A DNA stretch of 64,000 bases from Haliclona indistincta (taxonomy: Eukaryota > Porifera > Demospongiae > Haplosclerida > Chalinidae). The notes under the pieces were generated by a model that saw only the letters and a program-made list of their open reading frames with translations, ran no database searches and was not told the DNA's origin. Made by a program: the position numbers and the translations under genes. Positions 41,783-52,532 of the stretch are shown here, one piece after another. The DNA is taken from positions 367,337 through 431,336 of the forward strand of contig OZ024784.1 in assembly GCA_964017065.1 (NCBI GenBank), written 5' to 3'. Each line of letters starts with the position of its first letter. Position 1 is the stretch's first letter.

Positions 41783-44756
41783 TGCTTTGCTGTTGTCGTT
41801 TGTGTCTATTGCAAAGTAACTCAATCAACCACAAGCTTTGATCACAAAGTCTGCTGCTCCTAATTGAAGGTCGATTGCGAACCAAAGCTGCTCTGCACTA
41901 GAGGCGTCAGCGGCGATCTGCGTGGCAGTCGACGCCTTCTCGTGGTAACAGAGTCCACTGCTGCTTTCAAAAGTGCCTCACTAACTTGACTGAGGAGAGA
42001 TTCCGTTGTCGGCCCAAGCGTAAACGTGACTTCAAAAGAACAGCTTTCTCACACAAAAGAAGTTGTTATGATTACAGGCTAGCGGGTAATAGTATTCATG
42101 AGGTGGGCAGGATGCCACACGAATGTGATTGGTCATTCTCCAGACCGGAAAAGAGCTTCGCCGCGTGGAATGCAAGAGCTCACGTGCGACGTACAAGATC
42201 GATGATCACTATAACATACAATGAACAGGGATAGATTGCATGCAGGCAAGAGTTGCAGCCTAGCCGATATAGTGCAGTAAGTCACTGATGCATGAAACAT
42301 CGAACAATGGTTCTGTAATGATATTCATGTTAATGGACATCCGCATTACGTGATTATGCGTGAGTGGCGCCTAATATTCGCGCCAGTGCTAACCCTTTGA
42401 TGTGGTGTAGGGTGTTCACGTCTTGTTTGATGTGTGAGTAAGCGGTGGTTTGGTCGGCAAAAGATAAAACAGACGTCTGTAACTGGGAAATACCTAATCA
42501 ATGGCATTTCAGCAGGTCCCAAATGAGTATTAAACAGAATTGGTTCTCTATTCATCCATGTACTATAAAACACAGTCAATTACTGGATGCAACAACACAG
42601 CTACTTACCCACGTGTGACAAACTATAGTCACTCACTACATGTGACATGCATAGTGCTCCAGCATGTAGGTATAGTTGACCCAACCTTATTTTAGTCACA
42701 TATAAATGCTAGCAATTAAAAGCATTGCTGTGGTCTAAACTGATAGAGAGCTGTATGCCGCATGAGTTGTATGCCCACAGGTGTTACTGGTTGCTTGCTG
42801 TAAGCTAGCACCATATCAGGGTGGTGGTACATTCACCCACTGGCAATCAAGGTGGTTAGTTTAGCCTAGGTGAGTTGTTATGTAACTACTATACCACATA
42901 GCGCATACACTACGCAACATTTTACCCTCTTGGCTTAATGAGGTAATTCAATTCCCACTGATTCTTAATCAGCACAAGGCTATACTGTTGCCAGCATGTC
43001 AACAGATAGTGCATGAGATAAGCTAGCCCACCACGCAGTTGCTGGATTCAGGGCTAGGAATATGGTTGAGTGACCCTCATGGAGACCACAGAGCCTGTTA
43101 GCATACTGTGCACTTGAAAACAAAATCAACGGAAATCTTACATGTGTGGATTGACTATTAGATAACTGAATTATAATAACACACCTCATGGAATTACCGC
43201 CTACCACACAACTCAACTAGCTACTGTCACAAACAAGTGCTCCACTATAGACACAATCACAGGATAATCTGTCCTTACTATGCTTTGTAGAACGTTTCAC
43301 TGGAATGAACAAATTATATATCGGAATCAAAATAATGTTCTAGTGATTCAACTACTTTTAATCAAGTGAATGTTTTTCATTTACTTAATCAAAATACATT
43401 AGTTTGTATAGTACACTTGGTACAGCAACGTGTACTTAATGTATTGGTCTAATCTCAAATTGATAATGTGTTTGAGGCAGAGTTTATAAATATTGCTAAT
43501 TGTCTTTCCACTTAGACCAGAAGGCATTTGCTAGTTCATATTTACAAATTCAGCTAAGGGCAGCAGCAAGCAGTCACAGGGCTGCTGCCATCATGTCAGT
43601 AATGACATAGCTTAATGCTGCGCTCATTATGATGATATGTACACAAAATATTACCATATTAGTGAGTGGTTATACAACTCTATATTGCTTTCATGTGACC
43701 TGATGGTCCTGAATACTTACAGCATTTGGTAAAAACATGCTGTTACATGCTTGCAGCTGACGATGTTGGTTATACAAGTGCAACCTGGTTTATATCATTA
43801 GCCCAATAATTAGGTATAAGTTGAACTTTTAAGGTGCAGCAGGTCAAAACGCTTGACCATAACGCATAACTTCATGATAATTCCCACAAGAGGGCCCGGT
43901 ATGCACTGCTCTGGGGAATAGGATAGCTTGTGTTTGTACCATGCATAGTTCAGGGATGTGAATAGGTGCGACCCTCTTCAATTGATAGAGGACAGCATTG
44001 ACATCCACTGATACCAGTGAGTAGAAAAATAATCTTGTACTAAAATGTTCACGTGTTTTTGCAGACAGGCTCTCCATTTGGAGGGATTGAGAATAAGGAT
44101 GAAGGCATTTATTAGCCTTCTCATGATTATAAGTGTGTATCTATAGTGAATTTCCCTAATATCGTCTGTTAATTTGTAAGGTCATATTATTGCTACAGAA
44201 TAAGATCTGCAGTCAAGACTAGATACATAGCATGCAAGTGACCAGATCATCTCTCGATGATTGCCTTGTGTTGTCTATGAAAAACTACTGCAGTCGCTTC
44301 AACAGGTGCTCAGAAAAAGTTTTTGCAATGTGATAATCAAAGAAAGTGAATTTGATAACAAAAGTAATATCCTTCCTTTCTGTTAATAATTTAAAAGTAA
44401 GGTATAGCTCAATAATAAACAATCTCCACTTTACACGACTGCACGCTCAAAGCTACTGGAATCAACAAGTTGCGTCAAGTTAAGGGACCTATGCTTAATC
44501 AAAGATACGTGTGGGCGACATCAAATAACCTTTGATCGAGCAAAGTTCTACATGCAGTGGTGAAGCTGAAAGATACAGATTTGTTTTCAATGCCGCATAT
44601 AATATTATTGCTGTACTATAGCAGATTGTAACATGTATAAAGTACTTTATACCAACACATGAAATTGGAATTGATATTAACTATACTATCAAACCTATAG
44701 TCTCTCTTACAGTACATGCAGAATGATTCATATTTTATATGTGCATGGTATCTTCT
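41783..44756. other. Gene-poor interval
   Basis: Nearly 3 kb with no frame, domain or splice pattern I would call a gene on either strand. The left part is the TCF/LEF 5' flank. No repeat array, tRNA or transposon end was recognised; distal regulatory DNA for TCF/LEF could lie here. Confidence 0.5.
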
Positions 44757-45865
44757 TTAGATCTTCATGCAGCCAGTAACTTTATCAGGATTAGGCAGTG
44801 CTGTGGATCATGAAAATTAAAACGAATTAATGATATAAAGCATAACATGTGAGTGTGTACGGGCATGTGTTTATGATAAAGCACTTGCACCTTGCATGTC
44901 ACACAGTACACAACACTCTTTATTATACACCCTTGACTAACTATAATGCATACCTGCTATAACCTTGTTGATAGTATCAAGAGTGCTGGAATTGGTCATT
45001 GATATATCACAGCAATAGTAGGCTAGTTTGCTGTTGACAGACTTTAGTTTGTCCCTGGACTTGGTGTCTTTAGAACAGGTCAGTCCTTTCGATGAAGAAG
45101 AGGATTTAGCATTTAGTACTGTCAATCCAGGGACAGTTGGAGGAAGCAGATTAGGCAGCTCGTAGATTTCGAATATTGATTTTGGTGACCTATTTGGAAA
45201 ATAGTTCGTTGTATCATCTCCTGTTGTTAACCAGAACACGTAACTTGCTGATTTCTGAGCCATCAGTCTTGAGTACTCAAACCAGTATATTATGATGTTA
45301 ACATCTTTATACATCTCATTTATACAGTTACCAAATACACCAGCTGGTACATTAGCACTGGTTGGAGGACTGCTTGGAGCTATAGCTAGAATAATATTGA
45401 ATATATCGGCGATCCCATTGCTAGACCAGAATAAAGCATTATTGTATTTCGCATTGTTCATTCCGAGACCATTTAGAGCCCTCCTATAGTACTCTTCACT
45501 AGATTGATCGTATCCCTTTTGAAAGTTACTGTACTCGTTTAAGCAGTCGGTTTTCCATTGATTGGGAAGGCCGAGCATCTTTTGTGTCTCTGGGCAGCAA
45601 ACGTCAAACCCTCTTTTGAAATCAACACTATTAGGATTCGTGGCTTCTTTCGTCACCGGCACAGCAGTAGCTTCTTCACCGACAAGGATGATTGCTACGA
45701 CTGACAGTACAAGGAGCTTCTGTATAAAATGCAAGTCTTTAAATGCATGCAATAATATTATTTGCATGTTGTATAAAAATACCTGTTCAACAAATTCTAA
45801 CAATTAAAATTGCCAATTTTAAACATGCAATAACTCATTCATTCTGTTACCTTGATTTCGATCAT
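44757..45865 (-). CDS. Secreted ADP-ribosyl cyclase (CD38 family), copy 1
   Basis: Makes cyclic ADP-ribose from NAD, a calcium-mobilising messenger. Exons complement(45851..45865, 44954..45719, 44757..44800) give 274 residues with a signal peptide (LLVLSVVAIILVG). Three residues match the catalytic set of Aplysia cyclase and CD38: W103 in LFWSSN, W151 in IIYWFEYSRLMA, and E192 in YELPNL. Ten or more cysteines suit the disulfide-rich fold. A VFGNCI block and the final C-rich YYCCD region are shared with copy 2 at 57.8 kb. The tiny first exon (five codons) is inferred from its GTAACA donor and the paralogue. Divergence from known cyclases is large, so the reaction is inferred. Confidence 0.75.
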
Positions 45866-47265
45866 AATGATGATAGTAGACAGTGAATTATTAGCTGTAT
45901 ACAGTAGAGAAGAGTGCATGCATAATTATACTGTAGAGCTGCGGTTTCAGCACATTGTATAATGTCTATAACTTACTTTCTCAGTTTGCTTGCAGTGTAG
46001 ATATTGACCTGCTACTAGTTAGCTATGAAGCTATCAGTTGAACCAGTGCTGTGACTTCAGCTTCACCATAATATATATATTCACTTGTGGAAATGTCGTC
46101 ATCTGACGTGATGAGTGGAGGAACTCATAGGCTCATGTATTATTGAGCTTACGTATAGCTGCAGTAGCTACTACAGTAACTTACAGTTTGAATTGTATAG
46201 GGAAGCTTCTTTTGTCCTGTATAATGGAAGCTACAAAGATTCAATGAGAACAAATGGATTGCTAACATGGGAAGCTTGTTAATGTAGTTTAAGTCCGTAT
46301 TGGGAAGCTTTCTTTGTCCTGTATAATGGAAGTTACTAATATTCAATGAGAACAGATGGATTGCTAACATGGGAAGCTTGTTAATGTCGGCATGTATAAT
46401 AGGTTATACCTTAGGTGTAAAGACTGTTTCATAATTATAATTATGTAAATACAACCGTAAAACTTGCAGTATATGCATGTGTAGGTGCAGTATATGTGCT
46501 GCAAAGATTGTCAGCTACATTCAATTCTTGACTCTAAGAAGTAGCTATGTACCAAGTCAAAAGAAATTTATGTAACGTGAAACAAAATTCAGTGCTATTG
46601 AACAAGGGCATGCAAGATTATGGCATGATACAGGCTGTCACTGACTTTGTGATTTGCAATTAAGATAGATTTATGACTAGATGTCCTTATATAGCCATAA
46701 AATTAATGTCAGCATTTATAGTGCATACGTGCACAACCAGGTTTATAATAATATGCTGTGCATTTTATACATTATCATCTGTGTTACTGCTGACGTGTAT
46801 GCTCTGCTGAATGGAGGTGTGCTTGCTGCTGTCACTAGTCTGGCAGCCCCGCCCTTTTGCAATGTGCTTGGTCACAGTTCTCCTATGCAGCTGGCCATAG
46901 TACTCATTTATTGCACATCATCACATTGCATGTCCTTATTTAAAAGAGACATCCAATTGGTCAGTGTTTTGCGAAATCAAACAGTGTGTCAATTCGCAAA
47001 ACAGTACTTGCCAGTAGTTGCCTATTGTCAGAATTCCCTACTTGCATCAACTACTGCATGTAGTCATGATTTAGCAGAAGATATAGAATACGGAATACTT
47101 ACATGAGGACTGTTTAAGATTCAAAATCAGTATGAACTAAACTTCATTACATCGAGACTGTTACTAATACAATGTAGTCACAATCGAAATGTGATGTCAT
47201 TTGCACCAAAAAATAATAATTATTAATAGTTATTATTGATAATAATAACCGTCACGCCCATAAGG
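45866..47265. other. Intergenic, short direct repeats, no gene seen
   Basis: Besides the duplicated segment at 46.2-46.4 kb, nothing gene-like is seen. The right end is an AT-rich ATTATTAATAG palindrome-like stretch next to the DNA element. Confidence 0.55.
46190..46388. repeat. Two tandem copies of a unit of about 110 bp
   Basis: GGGAAGCTTCTTTTGTCCTG and GGGAAGCTTTCTTTGTCCTG start two copies that share TATAATGGAAG, TTCAATGAGAACA and GGATTGCTAACATGGGAAGC. A few substitutions separate them. Confidence 0.85.
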
Positions 47266-48205
47266 TAACTCGGGGTATTTTGGAATACTCTTTGGAATTC
47301 TTCGCTGGTAAATATGCTGTGTAATGTTTCGGAAACTTTAACTACACAGCAAGCTTCAGCCACCTTCGGACTATGTGCATACTGAGTTTGGTAGCTATCC
47401 GTTCTTGCTGTCGTTCTCCAGAGCGGTCAGAGCAAGTGCTACTAGAAAATACGTTATTTAGGGTAATTCGGAATAGTCCGTGTATTTCCCGTGTAATCTG
47501 GTTTTAGTGCAGCCACGACTCACGAGCGATGTGACTTTAGCTGTGACTGTGTTCAGCATGATTTCAGGTATTGTACATGTTTGCATGATGATGGATCTGT
47601 GATTTGTGCGTTTCTTTCTGTCCTAGGTTGCTCCATAATTCACTTCCCGTGTAGAATGGTTGCTGGGATGTTGTACATCTTGCAGAGGATATTTTGCCAC
47701 TCCTTGAATATTTTGACAGCTGTATCAAGCTGCAGTATTGTCTGCTTTGCTTTTTGGATTGTTATAAATACGAATTTCAACTCCCCACACGCCTTTGTTT
47801 ACAAGTGTTATATGGTTTCTGCATTAAATATTTGTGTTAATGCATTATTTTCTAATAATCTAGCAAACAGAATTTCATCAAATCGCCGTTGTAGAGTCTT
47901 TGCTACCTGGTGCACACTTTGATCTTTGTCTAACTTCAAGAGATACCAGTGATCCCAGTACACAGCAAAGTTTCACTTGGTAGCTAGCATGGAGGCGTGG
48001 CTAGTCGTGTCAACACTTTCCATTCTTACTCCGTGAATGACTGCGTACTGCAGCCAAGCGAGTACTCGTTGCAGAGCCAACAGATGCACCTACCTCGTGG
48101 TGAAATAGTTTATCCAGGCGATCTGTAGTTTTGCGCAATTGCAGTAGCTGGGGTCAATACCGGAATCATTCCGAATTACCCGGTATTCCAAAATACCCCG
48201 AGTTA
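47266..48205. mobile_element. Non-autonomous DNA element with terminal inverted repeats, 940 bp
   Basis: Ends are perfect inverted repeats of about 22 bp: TAACTCGGGGTATTTTGGAA at the left and its complement TTCCAAAATACCCCGAGTTA at the right. Secondary inverted motifs (GGTAATTCGGAATAGTCC near 47.46 kb; GGAATCATTCCGAATTACC near 48.16 kb) lie inside. No transposase domain is found in the interior, whose longest frame (about 113 codons) has no recognisable motif. TA at each end suggests a TA target. Confidence 0.8.
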
Positions 48206-48246
48206 GAAATCTACCTTAGATCTTGTTGCGTCACTTTTAATCGCAC

Positions 48247-49482
48247 ATGGAGTCGGTGTACGAGTTCACCTTCCTTGCCGAGCCAGCCTCGGAGTACTTC
48301 TGTCCCGTCTGTACTGATCTACTCACCACACCTTACCTGACAGACTGTGGTCACCATCTCTGCTACACGTGTAGAAGGCGCTTGCTTGAGAACCAAAGAG
48401 TGGATTGTCCAGTGTGTCGAGAAGAAAATGTTCTCGCTAACGCTCGCTTGAACAAGCATTTCCAACGGCAAGTGAATAGCTTTCAAATACGCTGCAAGTA
48501 CCACGAGCAAGGATGCCTATGGGCCGGAGAGCTGAAATATCTGGAGGAACACTTATCGAACGAGTGCAAATTTACTGTTGTAGAGTTGACTGTCACTGAC
48601 TTCACCAGAATGAAGGAGAGTAACGCTGAGTGGGTGAGCCCTCCCTTCTACTCGCACCCACATGGACACAAGCTTCGTCTGGCAGTGTATCCAAATGGTC
48701 TGCATGCACGGAAGGGCACAGATATGTCAGTATGTGTTCTTATAGACAGTCTACCAATGGTGTTCATCGAAGGAAGCGTTGGTGTAGAGCTTGTAAATTT
48801 TAGAGCAGATTACGGATTAGTTTCATTTATATCATTAAATGATGTTCCCAACATGATCAGTAACACATCAACCGTTATAGACTATCCTCATTCATCACTT
48901 GTCTACGATAGTGACAGAAACACTGAATACCTGAAGGATGATAGTGTGCGATTTAAAGTATCACTAGATGAGGAAATGATTGTCTTTGACTACCCTACTG
49001 CTCTCCTCACCAAGACTCCATCCTGGCAGATATCTCCTAGCCAGCCATCACTACTCGAATTCACGTTGCCAGAATTCACTCAACGTATGGAGACATTGCA
49101 CCCTCATTACAGCTGTCCAGATGTCTATACTCATAGCAATGGCTACAAGTTCAACCTTCGTATAAGTGTTCCACATTTCTTGTTTCACAGATATGTTTCC
49201 GTGCGTCTCACACTTGTGGCGGGGGAGTACGATGACCAGCTGGAATGGCCATTTGTCAGTGACATGGTTCTTGAGCTACTGAACTGGAGAGAGGACAGCG
49301 CACATTACGAGAAGACGTTTTCATTTAACAGTGTTGACAAAGTTACTGAAGATGCTGGTGGTGAAGAAATCGAAGACGATAAGTTCATCTCTTACTCTCT
49401 GCTCGACTTCGATCCTGAGTGGAATACAGAATACTTGCATAAGGACTGCTTACGATTCAGAGTCACCATGAAGCAGCCATGA
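48247..49482 (+). CDS. RING / TRAF-zinc-finger / double-MATH protein, copy A
   Basis: Single exon, 411 residues. The RING finger has ligands C19, C22, C34, H36, C39, C42, C54 and C57 (C3HC4), as in TRAF proteins. A short TRAF-type zinc finger (KYHEQGCLWAGEL...LEEHLSNEC, residues 84-108) follows. Two MATH-like domains come next, about 112-245 (VTDFTRMKESNAEW...PPFYSHPHGHKLRLAVYPNG) and about 272-411 (FTLPEFTQRM...VYTHSNGYKFNLRI). The MATH hallmark of a surface loop then Y-F/L-x-V-Y-P is clear in the first. No coiled coil is visible, so it may not trimerise like classic TRAFs. Likely an E3 ligase/adaptor in innate or stress signalling (inference). Start ATG lies 42 bp after the DNA element. Confidence 0.85.
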   Translation: MESVYEFTFLAEPASEYFCPVCTDLLTTPYLTDCGHHLCYTCRRRLLENQRVDCPVCREENVLANARLNKHFQRQVNSFQIRCKYHEQGCLWAGELKYLEEHLSNECKFTVVELTVTDFTRMKESNAEWVSPPFYSHPHGHKLRLAVYPNGLHARKGTDMSVCVLIDSLPMVFIEGSVGVELVNFRADYGLVSFISLNDVPNMISNTSTVIDYPHSSLVYDSDRNTEYLKDDSVRFKVSLDEEMIVFDYPTALLTKTPSWQISPSQPSLLEFTLPEFTQRMETLHPHYSCPDVYTHSNGYKFNLRISVPHFLFHRYVSVRLTLVAGEYDDQLEWPFVSDMVLELLNWREDSAHYEKTFSFNSVDKVTEDAGGEEIEDDKFISYSLLDFDPEWNTEYLHKDCLRFRVTMKQP

Positions 49483-49833
49483 ACTGACGATCACTATACC
49501 GTATGTACCCCTGTTGTATCACTTATCATGCCATGTGGATCATACCTGGACTCTCAACTGATCTTGTTGTGTTTATTTTATTTATCACAAATATCGAGTA
49601 GCTGTACAGATCACCGTGTTCACTCTATGATCAGTGGTGTACTACTGTATATTCTATAATGGGTTATACATCATCAAACTCATGTTCCAGTCTGCTTCGT
49701 CGTGCATGCACTAATCTTCTCAATCCACTAAAAATGTGAAGTACAAACTATGCACATGATATGAGGGTTAATTTATACCACGCCCAGAATTTAGTCGTGA
49801 CACGTGGTCTTTCTACCACCTTGCCTTGCTCAC
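49483..49833. other. Spacer between TRAF-like copies A and B
   Basis: About 350 bp with no exon or repeat; it must hold the 3' end of copy A and the promoter of copy B. Confidence 0.6.
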
Positions 49834-51078
49834 ATGGAGTACGTGTTTCTATCTGAACCTCCACCGGACTACTTCTGTTCCGTGTGTAGTGAGCTTCTCG
49901 TTGATCCTTACCTGACAGATTGTGGTCACCATGTCTGCTACACGTGTCGAGCCCGCTTGCTCGAGGACCAAAGAGTAGCTTGTCCTGAATGTCGCGAACA
50001 TGACGTCCTTTTTGACGCACGTTTGAACAGGCACTTCCAGCGACAAGTGAACAGCTTCCAGGTACGCTGTAAGCACCATGAACGAGGCTGCCCGTGGACA
50101 GGAGAACTGATGTACCTATACGATCACCTAGTGAAGGATTGCAAATTCGCTGAGGTAGAGTTCGCTGTCACTGACTTCACCAGAATGAAGGAGAGTAACG
50201 CTGAGTGGGTGAGCCCTCCCTTCTACTCGCACCCGCAGCGATACAAGTTCCGTCTGGCAGTGTATCCAAATGGTCTGCATGCACAGAAGGGCACAGATAT
50301 GTCGGTATGTGTTCTTATAGACAGTCTACCAGGAAAGTCCGTTGAAGCAACTGTTCATATAAAACTTGTCAATTTTAGGTCGGAATTTTATGGATTGTGT
50401 TCTTCTGTAAGCCTTTGCAGTGAGCCCGACAGCGCTGGTAATTTAGTAACCGACACAAATGACTATCCTCATTCATCACTTGTCTACGATAGTGACAGAA
50501 ACACTGAATACCTGAAGGATGATAGTGTGCGATTCAAAGTATCACTAGATACAGATATAACAGTTATTGACTACCCTACTGCTCTCCTCACCAAGAGACC
50601 ATCTTGGCAGACAGTATCTTCTAGCCAGCGATCACTACTTGAATTCACACTGCCAGAATTCTCTAGACGTGTTGAGTTATTATACCCGTATTACAACTGC
50701 CCCGATTTCTATACTCATGAAAATGGCTACAAGCTTCACTTCCGAGTAAGTATTCTGGGAGACTACATTGGTCATGAATGTGTTTCAGTGTGTCTTAAGC
50801 TTGTGTCGGGAGAGTACGATGACCAGTTGGAGTGGCCGTTGGTTGGCAAGTTTATTATCGAGCTACTTAACTGGAGAGAGGACAGAGCTCATTGGAAGAA
50901 AAAGTTTTCAGTTAGGGCCAACTATGATGTCAATAAAGTTCCTCGCGATTCTGAGGGTGAAGAAATAATTTCAAATACGTTTATTGAATACTCTCAGCTA
51001 GCTTTTGACCCTGTGTGGTATACAGAGTACTTGTATGAGGACTGCTTACGATTCAGAGTCACCATGAAGCAGCCATGA
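49834..51078 (+). CDS. RING / TRAF-zinc-finger / double-MATH protein, copy B
   Basis: Single exon of 414 residues with the same order as copy A: RING (FCSVC...CGHHVCYTCRARLL...CPEC), one TRAF-type finger (KHHERGCPWTGEL) and two MATH-like domains. The start was chosen at 49834 to match the N-terminus of copy A; an earlier in-frame non-ATG extension exists. Blocks identical to copy A at the DNA level (for example around 50178-50225 and 50461-50533) alternate with blocks that differ strongly, mainly between residues 165 and 205. All zinc ligands are intact, so it should be functional. Confidence 0.85.
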   Translation: MEYVFLSEPPPDYFCSVCSELLVDPYLTDCGHHVCYTCRARLLEDQRVACPECREHDVLFDARLNRHFQRQVNSFQVRCKHHERGCPWTGELMYLYDHLVKDCKFAEVEFAVTDFTRMKESNAEWVSPPFYSHPQRYKFRLAVYPNGLHAQKGTDMSVCVLIDSLPGKSVEATVHIKLVNFRSEFYGLCSSVSLCSEPDSAGNLVTDTNDYPHSSLVYDSDRNTEYLKDDSVRFKVSLDTDITVIDYPTALLTKRPSWQTVSSSQRSLLEFTLPEFSRRVELLYPYYNCPDFYTHENGYKLHFRVSILGDYIGHECVSVCLKLVSGEYDDQLEWPLVGKFIIELLNWREDRAHWKKKFSVRANYDVNKVPRDSEGEEIISNTFIEYSQLAFDPVWYTEYLYEDCLRFRVTMKQP

Positions 51079-51466
51079 ACGATGCTATCACTTGACCATA
51101 ATACCAGTTGTATACTGTTAGTGTGTATTAGTAAAAATATTACCCACATGCACACTCATTTTGTGTTCAGAAAAAGACATTATGTGGCATGGGCCATGGG
51201 CGGGGTAGTGACCACGCCTATCACGCGTGGACATGGATCTCGGGTTCACTGTTCTTACCGAGCCAGCTCCTGATTACTTCTGTCCCGTCTGTACTGATCT
51301 ACTCACCACACCTTACCTGACTGACTGTGGTCACAATCTCTGCTACACGTGTCGAGGGCGCTTACTTGAGAACCAAGAGTGGATTGTCCAGAGTGTCGAG
51401 AAGACGATGTCCTCGCTAGCGCTCGCTTGAACAAACACTTTCAGCGGCAAGTGAATAGTCTACAGG

Positions 51467-51659
51467 TGTGATATCTGGACATACCTAGACAGACTATCGT
51501 CTTCTAATCTCTACATGATCATATTGTTCTCAATCGACATGACTTGTATTATATTGTAGTCATTGTCCATTTAAGTTGAATGTCATTCTCAGTCTGTAGT
51601 TCATTGCTCTGCTCAATAATAATTTTGGTAGTCACTAGCTTGGGTCTAAAGATATTACA
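51467..51659 (+). repeat. 5' LTR of the Ty3/gypsy element
   Basis: 193 bp, TG..CA ends, directly preceded by the ACAGG target copy and followed by a short TTTTTGGCGACGAGG stretch that may be the primer-binding site region. Confidence 0.93.
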
Positions 51660-51674
51660 TTTTTGGCGACGAGG

Positions 51675-52334
51675 ATGGCTCTTCACGGAAGTATTGGAGA
51701 GTTCGACCCCAGTAAAGAAGACTGGAAGACTTATGTTTCTCGACTGAAGTTCTACTTCATAGCGAATGATGTCGAAGACCCTAGGAAGCAGAAGGCGATA
51801 CTATTGAGCGTGGCTGGACCGGAGCTGTACAAACTCGCCAGCAGTCTCGTCTCACCTCTACAACCACACCAAGTTGATCTTGACGAGCTTGTTCAACAAC
51901 TGAATAAGCACTACGACCCAAAGAAGTCCATTTCAGTACACAGATTTAAATTCAACAGCCGAGTCCGTAAGCCAGGAGAGAGTGTCTCTACCTACATAGC
52001 CGAGCTCAAGAAGCTAGCATCACTTTGTGACTTTGACGGTGAAGTCTGGCTTCCACAGATGTTACGAGATAGACTCGTCTGTGGAATAGGTGACTCAAGA
52101 ATGCAGCGACGCTTGTTGGCGGAGGAAGACTTGACGTTCGACAAAGCTCTCCAGCTAGTTCAAGCCATGGAATCAGCTGACCAAAGTGCGAGCGCACTAA
52201 CTCCAGACTCTGGAAAGGCCGACGTCAACCAAGTTACCTACCGGAAGTACCGCGGCGGCAAGCCCAAGCAAGTTGATACGCCGACTCGAAGCAAACCTCC
52301 AGATGGTCAGTGCTACCGTTGTGCATGCGGGTGA
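51675..52334 (+). CDS. Gag of the Ty3/gypsy element
   Basis: A capsid-like Gag (FDPSKEDWKTYVSRLKFYF...LDELVQQLNKHY...RKPGESVSTYIAELKKLA) with the helical retrotransposon-gag pattern. It runs into the first zinc knuckle (CYRC) and stops there. The rest of the knuckle and a second one (CRYCGKRGHIARAC) continue in another frame from about 52320 to 52575. The start is the ATG before ALHGS. Either a real frameshift mutation or a sequence error. Confidence 0.85.
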   Translation: MALHGSIGEFDPSKEDWKTYVSRLKFYFIANDVEDPRKQKAILLSVAGPELYKLASSLVSPLQPHQVDLDELVQQLNKHYDPKKSISVHRFKFNSRVRKPGESVSTYIAELKKLASLCDFDGEVWLPQMLRDRLVCGIGDSRMQRRLLAEEDLTFDKALQLVQAMESADQSASALTPDSGKADVNQVTYRKYRGGKPKQVDTPTRSKPPDGQCYRCACG

Positions 52335-52532
52335 ACACAGTGCCGACAATTGCCGTTTCAAGAACGTCGACTGCAGATACTGTGGAAAACGTGGACATAT
52401 AGCTCGTGCCTGCAGAATGAGACTACAGAGGAAGCAGCAACCACGCAAGTCTCAACCGGAGCCTACTCATCATGTTTCAAATTCTACTCCTGAAGAATCC
52501 AATGAACTACCGAACTACCTCCTGACTATGCT

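Noticed and set aside
41986..42234. 82-codon basic frame upstream of TCF/LEF
   Set aside because: No motif, splice support or conservation clue; compatible with chance.
41783..44756. Search for tRNA genes or other RNA genes in the gene-poor interval
   Set aside because: No cloverleaf-like stretch with A and B boxes could be recognised by eye; tRNAscan and Infernal would decide.
46681..47106. 141-codon plus-strand frame
   Set aside because: No domain, signal peptide or splice pattern; composition like surrounding non-coding DNA.
47581..47922. 113-codon frame inside the inverted-repeat element, considered as a transposase
   Set aside because: No DDE, zinc-finger or HTH features; a cysteine-rich hydrophobic chance frame is likelier.
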